Assembly: GCA_027596075.1 (NCBI GenBank) | Contig: JADGJC010000579.1 | Coordinates: 1 to 16,248 of the forward strand | Origin: Rhizophlyctis rosea | Taxonomy: Eukaryota; Chytridiomycota; Chytridiomycetes; Rhizophlyctidales; Rhizophlyctidaceae | Length of the DNA stretch: 16,248 nucleotides | Direction of reading: 5' to 3' | Shown: one piece after another, positions 10,324-16,248 of the stretch | Position numbering within the stretch: position 1 is the first letter of the stretch | Layout: each line of letters starts with the position of its first letter | The notes under the pieces: generated by a model | Databases searched by the model: none | The model's input: only the letters and a program-made list of their open reading frames with translations | Told to the model about the DNA's origin: nothing | Translations under genes and position numbers: made by a program

Positions 10324-11606
10324 GAAAGAATCATTTAGTGGGAGTTTTGATGGACCGTTTTGCAGACGTTGGTGGTTCACGAGTTGGACATGGGGCTTCT
10401 CAAAGAATGGATAGGAAAGTTTTTCGCAGTTCCGGCGTGGACGCCTTGAGCATGCAAATACAATGCAACATGAAGTACAAGACGGTGAACGGTCCCGGGA
10501 ATCTTTCCAAGATACGGTCGAAGAGAAGGGCCAATGCATGGGCTGCTGTGCGAGTTGCCATTCGGGCATTTGCAGACGAAGAAAGTCAAATGTTTCGGTA
10601 TTTTGGCTGACAATTCACCTAGGGTCCACTGGGTGCGAATACCTCACCACGGGCGCACCCAAATTTGGCACGACGCATCGACGATGAATCTCGGTTGATG
10701 AGAGCGGAGCATGTTCCAGAATATGTTTTCAAGGGTTCCAAGCGCTTTCGGGCAACACACTCAACACAGATGCACCGCGACCTTTCCGTACCATGACCCC
10801 GCGTTGACCTTCCCCGAGAACCATGAAGTTGATAGGGGAACAACGACAAAATACGCGCAATCGGCAAAACTGTCAGCAAAGCAGAGAATAGAGTGTTTCT
10901 CATTCAAATAGTTGTCTGATAACGTGCCCTAGAAAACATTGTTCACGCCTGTCCTTGCAATGAAAAACGAAACCGTTCTTGCGGCCAATGGAAGGGATGG
11001 GTGAGCGTTCATGAGCGTTCCCATTTCTGGTACGCATTATGATGAATATCATAACAACATATCTGAACTCGAGGACGGCAGTACTGTAAAGTGTACATTG
11101 TTGGTAGGGGCAATTGGACAATGAATGAGATGCAGCCTTCTCAACTGGGTTGGGCTTGCCAACACTCTCAAATTGTTCATAATGCCTCACGTTCGAACTC
11201 TGAACGGACGTCGAAGATGCACTGCTTCATTTGCCCGCGTTAGCCCCTCCACACTACTCCTCATCCGCGCTGCCGTCTTTACGACATAACACCAACGAAC
11301 CAATCTTCATCCACCCCTCCTTCCCGACCTGTGATCAGAATCGTGATTCAAACTGAAAGTTCTTCGTTCTTTCCGCAACATAAGTTCCTCTCGAGATCCG
11401 CCCTCACATGAATAACAACCTTTACGTTTGAAGTTCCACATACAAAAGCTCCCTTTCAACCACCATCCGACACCCCGATATCCGACGTCATCCCAGCAGC
11501 CGTCCTGCGCATCAACCCTCCCAACAATTTATTGAATGGCGCACTGGTGTCTCGGTGTCTCGATTTCCGTGGTCGAGTTAACTGAAAGGTACTGTACGTG
11601 TAACGG

Positions 11607-13260
11607 TCACGCCCAGTCGCATCCCCAACCAAAGAACCGGACGAATGACACCCCAATATGTCCAACTCTGTCCTTTCTGATGAATTGTATGGCTGTGCGG
11701 ACTGGTACCGTGAGGGGGTGATCGGGCCCATACACTTCCTCCAACTTCTCGAGTGATTCCTCATACAAAGGTAACGCCAAGTCGAACCGCGACTGTTTCT
11801 CCTAGAAGCCGGGCAAGATTGGCCATGGCCTTGATTGTCGTTGGATGATTATACCCCAAAGTTCGTTGAGTTCTCTCCAAATTATCTTCTAATAAAGGCG
11901 CGGCTTTCTCGAGTTGGCCCGTAATGCAATACAGGCTGTTGAGGATGTTGGACGTGTGCAAGGTATTTTCATGGTCTTTCCCAAGCACTTCCGTTTCCAA
12001 CTGCACAGCTTTCTCCAACAACTTTTGTCCGGTCTGAAAGTTTTTCATGTGCATGTGTGCTAGCCCCATGCCGCCGATGCAGAGGAGTGTGAGCCGATGG
12101 CGAGTACCAAGCGTTTGCCGTAGTTGTTCACTTTGACGTGATAGTATCTCTTCTGCCTCCCGGTATCGTCCCCGTGCATCACAGATAATTCCCAGGTGAA
12201 CCACCGCCGCCAAAGCGACGATGTCAGCTTCATCAAGCACTCTCCGCGACCGTTCCACGCAGTCTCTCAACAGCTCTTCCGCCTCCCCCAGTCGCCCCAA
12301 CCGCATCCGTACCATACCTAAACTACTATCGACTTGGATGACGTTTCGATCATCTTCTCCCAGCTCTCGCTTCAACATGACCAATGACCCCGCATACAAT
12401 GGTTCCGCTTCCCTATACCGTCCCTGCTGATGATACAAACTAGCCAAGGTATTCATCCATTCAGCCTGTTTAAAAGCGTTGCCCTCCCTCTCCGAGTGCG
12501 CCATTTGCACTTGCGCAACCGTCAGCATCCAGTTAGAAATGAGAGACAAAACCATCCGATCCAATGTTTCAAATCCGATGAATGCCCGAATGACGCTATG
12601 GATTTCCTTCACGTCGTCCTCTTCCGATGCTTCACTATCTTCGGACTTGATTGAGGCGATGGTCTGTTGAAAGACGCTCAGGTCTTTGGTGACTTCCATG
12701 CTGAAGGCATGTAGCTGAGCAGCTGGAAGCGCGATATGGAAATTGGACATGGACACGGCGCACGCGTAGAGCTCGAAGACACACCAGGCGCGCGTAAGTG
12801 TGACAGGACGGTTCCAGGGCGTGAGGATCAAAACGACGTTGCCCGTGGCAGTGATTGTGTTGAGGAAGGTCGTTTGCAACCATTTCGCGGCAATTTTCGC
12901 CCGTCCGTGTTGTGGGAGGGAGAAAAGGTCGAACCAAATGATGGCGTCGGGCTTGTTGTCGAAGAAGGTGGTGAGGGCGTCAACTACTTCAGAGAATTTA
13001 TAGCGCCAGCAGTGGTTGACAAACCAATTGGCTCGGCCGACGATGGTTTTGTCAGAGACGTACCGATCGCAGATAGACTGAGACGGTTGGGTGTGGGGTT
13101 TGATGAATTGCTCGCATACTTCCGCGGTTGTCAAGTCTTGGAGCTGATCTAGATCAATACAGAGTTTTGAAAGTAACTTTTTGAGCGACGCATAATGAAC
13201 TCCGAGAATTGGTAGGTTGCTGTTGGCGAGAGAACTTGATGTGTCGTTCACTGAGAGCAT
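11607..13260 (-). CDS. TIR-like domain/TPR (kinesin-light-chain-type) protein, C-terminus in shifted frame
   Basis: The ATG at 13260 has a favourable CACC context. The unbroken frame gives 499 aa to a TGA at 11761-11763. Residues about 78-170 show a TIR-like motif order: WFVNHCW (79-85, like FISH), IIWFDLFSLPQHG (107-119, like the WYDxFxLxxG segment), VVLILTPW (142-149) and AWCVFEL (158-164). Glu163 falls where TIR NADases keep their catalytic Glu. No P-loop NTPase lies between this and the TPRs. Residues about 262-487 hold 42-residue TPRs with patterns GRYREAEPLY, GRLGEAEELL, GRYREAEEIL and LGKDHENTL. The sixth repeat breaks after LARLLGETVA; skipping one base near 11787 restores FDLALPLYEESLEKLEEVYGPDHP and runs to TGA 11607-11609. 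TIR-TPR proteins are plausible sensors or scaffolds; NADase or signalling activity here is inference. The N-terminal module could instead be one of the SHxW...WCxxE domains common in protist TPR proteins, whose TIR relation is distant. Confidence 0.75.
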
Positions 13261-13622
13261 GGTGAACAGCCGATATCTGGAGTGGCAATCTTCGATGCGT
13301 TAGAGTGCAGAACTTATGGTCTTGATGAAGATTTGAGAGCATGCTAACCTTTCCGTGCCTTCGATATGAGGACTGTGAAATCCTAATTGACGTGGTGTCA
13401 GCTCGGTTGCAAGTTACTTCGTGAATGAGAGAGGAGGCGGGGGTTGACTGGTCACATGGCTAGGGCAGCCGGCTGAGTGTGTCAACCGCCACCGTCGCAC
13501 AGTTGAGCGCACGGATGGCGCCAGCGGGAAGCCCACGTTGTCGTCAACACCATGGTCAAAGCACATGGTAAGGCGCATCTCACAACGCCGTTATGAAGGG
13601 TAAAAATATACCCGGCAAAATA

Positions 13623-13639
13623 CTTGAACAGTGTTCAAG
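13623..13639. promoter_or_regulatory. 17-bp perfect palindrome CTTGAACAGTGTTCAAG
   Basis: The arms CTTGAACA and TGTTCAAG are perfect complements around one central base. It lies 363 bp upstream of the TIR/TPR start codon in otherwise plain sequence. Such symmetry fits a homodimeric DNA-binding protein; no known factor is assigned. Confidence 0.4.
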
Positions 13640-13734
13640 CTGCCCACACTTTGCAAACACAAGGGGCTCCTCCTTCCAATCAAAGCAATTGTGCTGTCTA
13701 GTTTCATATTTTCTCCCAAACGATGCAAGGAAAA

Positions 13735-13766
13735 CTGAAAGAAAACTGTGCTGAAAGAAAACTGTT
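13735..13766. repeat. 16-bp tandem repeat (two copies)
   Basis: CTGAAAGAAAACTGTG at 13735-13750 is followed directly by a copy differing only in its last base at 13751-13766. Looks like a local slippage duplication in A-rich flank. Confidence 0.75.
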
Positions 13767-13773
13767 TGCGACG

Positions 13774-13815
13774 AAGAAAAATCGCCCGATGTGAAAAGAA
13801 AAATCGCCCGATGTG
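13774..13815 (-). repeat. Tandem duplication of the tRNA-Lys 3' end plus Pol III terminator
   Basis: The 20-mer AAGAAAAATCGCCCGATGTG (plus strand) occurs at 13774-13793 and 13796-13815, period 22. The right copy is the genuine tRNA 3' acceptor strand with its T-run terminator on the minus strand; the left copy repeats both downstream, so two successive terminators follow the gene. Confidence 0.8.
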
Positions 13816-13899
13816 GGGCTCGAACCCACGACCTTAAGGTTGACTTCTACAAGCTTCTGCTTTAAAAGCCTCACGCTCTACCAACTGAGCTAACCGGGC
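13806..13899 (-). tRNA. tRNA-Lys: tRNA-Lys(UUU) with a 22-nt intron
   Basis: Read on the minus strand it folds as a full cloverleaf: 7-bp acceptor stem GCCCGGT/ATCGGGC (one G-T pair), D arm GCTC-AGTTGGTA-GAGC, anticodon stem TGAGG/CCTTA with loop CTTTTAA and anticodon TTT, variable loop AGGTC, and T arm GTGGG-TTCGAGC-CCCAC. The mature length is 72 nt. A 22-nt insert sits after position 37, the canonical site of nuclear tRNA introns, so the tRNA splicing endonuclease must remove it. The terminator T5 begins two bases after the gene. CCA is not encoded, as expected in eukaryotes. UUU decodes AAA (and AAG by wobble). Confidence 0.95.
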
Positions 13900-15217
13900 T
13901 TGTGAAATGAGCTAAAAACGCAATACATGTCCATCCGATAAACGTCTGGGCGGATTTCAACGTCAAAAGGTGGAGGGAAAAAAATCTCTATTATACGGCC
14001 CAGCCATTACTTGGCCAGATTGCTTGTTGCGGAGCAAGCCAGCCAGCACAAGACATACTTCTGGGAACCGCCAGGAGATGGATCAGACGCTGGTCCAGTG
14101 GCTATGTTGTCAACAGCTATCGCACAACCATGTCCACCAGCGCTGGAGATCGGCGCTGGACACCATTGGTGAATCAGTGACGGAATTAGCAATGTATCCA
14201 GCCCCCAGCAGCTTTCCAGGCCCCATCCAATGCTCATCCAGACCCTCTCCAGCCCTGGAGGCATTGCAGGAGGACAGTGGTGGGGTCCAGCGTATGTCCA
14301 GGACTGTGGTACACTGCTGGACCAGCACAACCATTGGACCTGGTGGTCGTCCAGCAGTGGAAAAGTGGTCGTACAAAGCTGGAGGACCACTGGTCCAGTG
14401 GGGCATCAGGCAATGGACACTCCTAGTACGTGGTTCCCAGAAGAAGATTCGAATCGGGTGACCCATTGTGTTTCTGATCATGCAAAAAGGTATCCATTGG
14501 TCTTGGAGAGGCGATTACCCAATGGCAGATCTAACTATCTAAAGGGGCGTTCTTGCATCTGTCTCTCAAGAGACACAACAATTTAATCGCCAGAACATCC
14601 GTGCAATTCGCGGGAAAAGCTCAGAGAAAAACCTATGTTCATCGTTGCACAATCCAGTTGGTTTAGCGTGAGCTGCTTGATTCAATCTGAATCGCCGTCG
14701 AAAGTAATTTCGAGGTGGCAGCTGGAACGTTTGTTTCCACCCATGACTTGTTCAAAAGCGAAAACTACTTTAGCGACACACAATGGAAGTAGCTTCACTG
14801 TTTTGGAAGCACACATGCAAAGCCGATACAGCAATAGCGGATGAAACAAGACCAGACTTCGGCGCCCTCCGCTGTTTCTCCATCCCTCTGAAGTTAGACA
14901 TCGAAAGAACACTTTCAAAAACACAAAACCTGAATCCCATCAGAACGGCCAGCTTCATCACTTCCCCATTCTTCTACGGAATGCTCAAAATCATTCAACT
15001 CGATGTCGGAAAATTCTGCTTTTTTTTACATTTACAAAGACAAGTGGAACATCAATCTACAAAAGCTTTGAAGAGCAAAACGCAGAGAAAGCATACAAAC
15101 AGCCCCATTCCCGTGGGGTATGGCGCTCGTCTGCACAGCCCATGCAAAACAGCAACCACCTATGCACTATACAAAAACAAACGCACAAACGAACTTGGAT
15201 GGTGCGGAACCACCACA
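13900..15217. other. Gap between tRNA-Lys and proline-rich gene
   Basis: About 1.3 kb with no supported protein gene. The palindromic block at 14058-14443 fills the left part. A small foldback GCTTG-TTGCGGAG-CAAGC lies near 14022-14040. From 14450 to 15217 I see only AT-richer sequence that should include the 3' untranslated region of the minus-strand proline-rich gene. Confidence 0.55.
14058..14443. repeat. CCAG/CTGG-rich palindromic block with 12-bp terminal inverted repeats
   Basis: CTTCTGGGAACC at 14058-14069 and its perfect complement GGTTCCCAGAAG at 14432-14443 bound about 386 bp in which CCAG or CTGG occurs more than 20 times by eye. Many copies form palindromes: CCAGCGCTGG (14137-14146), CTCCAG/CTGGAG (14247-14260), TGCTGGACCAGCA (14315-14327) and CCACTGGTCCAGTGG (14387-14401). 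CTGGTCCAGTGG appears near both ends (14090-14101, 14390-14401). No clear target-site duplication flanks it and no protein is recognised; long open frames in several phases reflect the repeated motif. It may be a MITE-like element or a foldback structure. Confidence 0.5.
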
Positions 15218-16248
15218 TCAGAAATGCCTCTCAAAAGCCTTCTTAAACTCCCTCATCAATTCCCCCTCCCGCTCCCTCCCCCGACTCTCACTCCTCTCCC
15301 TCCCCCTACTCTTACTCCTACTCCGACTCCTCCCAACCTCCACACTCCCCTCCCGACTTCCCTCCCTCCTCATCTCCCTCCCAAACCCCGCATCACTCCC
15401 CCTCCGTAAAGTACCATACCCCATCGTTGCCCCGGCATTCCTCAACGGGTCGCTATCCGCTCTGTCTCGACCCATATTGCGACCGAGACTGAGGAACTGG
15501 GCGTCACGCGGTAGGGAGCGGGAGAGTTCGTTGGTGGAGGAGGGAGTGGCCCATGTTGGTGTTGTTGGGGAGTTTGGTTGGGAGCGGGAGGGGAGGTAGA
15601 CGCGGAGGGTTGGGGAGGTTGTTATGGGGGGTCGTGGGGGGGGACCGGAGGGGGGGGGCCGCGCGGCGGGTGGGGGGGGGCGGGGGGGGGTGGTGGGGCC
15701 GGTGTGCGGGGGGGGGTGGGCTGGGTGGTGTGGGTCGGGGGGGTCGTGGGGGGGCACCGGAGGTGGCGGGGGTGGGAGGTAGGGGTAGGTGGGGTGGGTA
15801 TGGGTGGTGGGACGGGGAGGGTGGTGGGTGGGCGGGGTGTGGGGTTGTGGTGGTGTATCGTGCAGGTGATTTGGGACTGAGTGGTGGCGTGGTGTGGATT
15901 GGGCTTGTAGGCGATCGAGGGAGAGCAAGATGATGTGATGATTGTGCTGACTGTGGTCCATGCCCGTTTTTATCACTTGGCGAAATAGGTGCGGGGATAG
16001 ACAAAACCGGTGGAGTTGGAAGTGATGTCGTTACAGACAATGATTCGGACTCACTACTCGTCTCCTCGGGAATGGTATCAATCGTATCCCACGTCACCCT
16101 CGGAGGCTTCGCAGACAACGGCGTCGTCAACGCCGCAGAAGCCACTTCACGTTCTGGCGACGGCGGTGTAGCTTCCGCAACCTCCCCAGACGACCCCCCC
16201 CCAGACGACGAATCCCACCCACCCTCAGCCATACTCCACGCCGCACGC
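15218..16248 (-). CDS. Proline-rich, C-terminally Arg/Ser-rich protein of unknown function, partial, frame switch in C-tract
   Basis: Two overlapping minus-strand frames appear to be one gene. The N-terminal part (from Met at 16232, with the frame open to the window edge, so the start may lie outside) is acidic and Ser/Thr/Pro-rich, with VTWDTIDTIPEETSSESESLS and several SP/TP sites. The C-terminal part, in another frame and ending with TAG/TGA-type stop at 15218-15220, has TSPTLRVYLPSRSQPNSPTTPT, an Arg/Ser-rich stretch (SRSRSKSRGRERSES) and a basic/aromatic end, MREFKKAFERHF. Between them lies a Pro/His-rich region coded by C runs of 8-10 bases, where the frame changes by one base somewhere between about 15600 and 15880. 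No folded domain or signal peptide is seen; it looks largely disordered. The function is not recognised. SR content and proline stretches could suit a scaffold or RNA-associated protein, but that is speculation. Confidence 0.6.
15620..15850 (+). repeat. G-run cluster (potential G-quadruplexes)
   Basis: The plus strand carries many runs of 4-10 G within about 230 bp, including five runs of at least eight G between 15646 and 15717, far more than needed for G4 folding. It is the template strand of the proline-rich gene, so the mRNA is C-rich. Such homopolymers are also prone to sequencing length errors. Confidence 0.7.

Larger units (their letters stand above)
8813..11606. other. Gene-poor interval with tRNA remnant and weak open frames
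   Basis: About 2.8 kb between the 5' end of the ankyrin gene and the 3' end of the TIR/TPR gene. No frame here has a recognisable domain. The best candidates are minus-strand frames at 9181-9489 (102 codons) and 9603-10253 (two stretches in one frame). The clearest object is the tRNA-Lys remnant at 10269-10323. From 10330 to 11600 I see nothing that supports a gene. The ankyrin gene promoter should lie in the first few hundred bases. Confidence 0.6.
13261..13805. other. Upstream region of the TIR/TPR gene and 3' flank of tRNA-Lys
   Basis: About 545 bp with no gene. It contains a 17-bp palindrome (13623-13639), a 16-bp tandem repeat (13735-13766) and the duplicated tRNA 3' end with terminator (13774-13815). 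The promoter of the TIR/TPR gene should lie in its left part; no clear TATA box is seen. Confidence 0.55.

Noticed and set aside
13735..13815. A CRISPR-like array beside the tRNA
   Set aside because: Only two-copy tandem duplications without unique spacers, in a eukaryotic nuclear context.
13970..14586. Several open frames of 118-163 codons on both strands
   Set aside because: They arise because the repeated CCAG/CTGG motif contains no stop codon; frames on both strands are open together and none has domain or codon support.
14783..15599. Plus-strand proline-rich open frames
   Set aside because: They are the reverse strand of the Arg/Ser-rich C-terminus of the minus-strand proline-rich gene, or low-complexity sequence.
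1..16248. A stop-codon reassignment (TAG as sense)
   Set aside because: Only one in-frame TAG interrupts a convincing gene; this is too little evidence for an alternative code, and a simple nonsense change explains it.

Overview
The window looks like nuclear DNA of a fungus, most likely an early-diverging, chytrid-like one. The evidence is spliceosomal introns with fungal-style donors and acceptors, a two-EH-domain Pan1-like endocytosis gene, an intron-containing tRNA-Lys(UUU), and three repeat-domain genes (F-box/LRR, F-box-like/ankyrin, TIR-like/TPR) of kinds that are expanded in such fungi. The phylum is an inference; no rRNA or marker gene is present to fix it.

Layout. Positions 1-3600 (minus): a six-exon Pan1-like gene that appears to run off the left edge. 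Positions 3601-4819: a promoter-bearing gap with inverted repeats and short direct repeats. Positions 4820-6304 (plus): an F-box/LRR gene cut by one in-frame TAG. Positions 6305-7182: a gap between convergent genes with two long T runs. Positions 7183-8812 (minus): an F-box-like/ankyrin gene with a frame break in the middle. Positions 8813-11606: a gene-poor gap holding a truncated copy of an intron-bearing tRNA-Lys gene and one weak open frame. Positions 11607-13260 (minus): a TIR-like/TPR gene whose last repeat is in another frame. Positions 13261-13805: its upstream region, with a 17-bp palindrome and tandem repeats. Positions 13806-13899 (minus): tRNA-Lys. Positions 13900-15217: a gap with a CCAG/CTGG-rich palindromic block bounded by 12-bp inverted repeats. 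Positions 15218 to the right end (minus): a proline-rich protein gene with a very G-rich plus strand.

The genes do not form a pathway. The Pan1-like gene is a conserved cell-biology gene (actin and endocytosis). The three repeat-domain genes are scaffold or receptor types: two could act as substrate receptors for SCF ubiquitin ligases, and the TIR-like/TPR protein has the layout of an NLR-like sensor without an NTPase domain. A recurring feature is that all four apparent frame breaks (Pan1-like, ankyrin, TIR/TPR, proline-rich) are in the same sense, one extra base each, and the F-box/LRR gene carries a nonsense codon. Base-level assembly errors and true gene decay cannot be told apart from the sequence alone.
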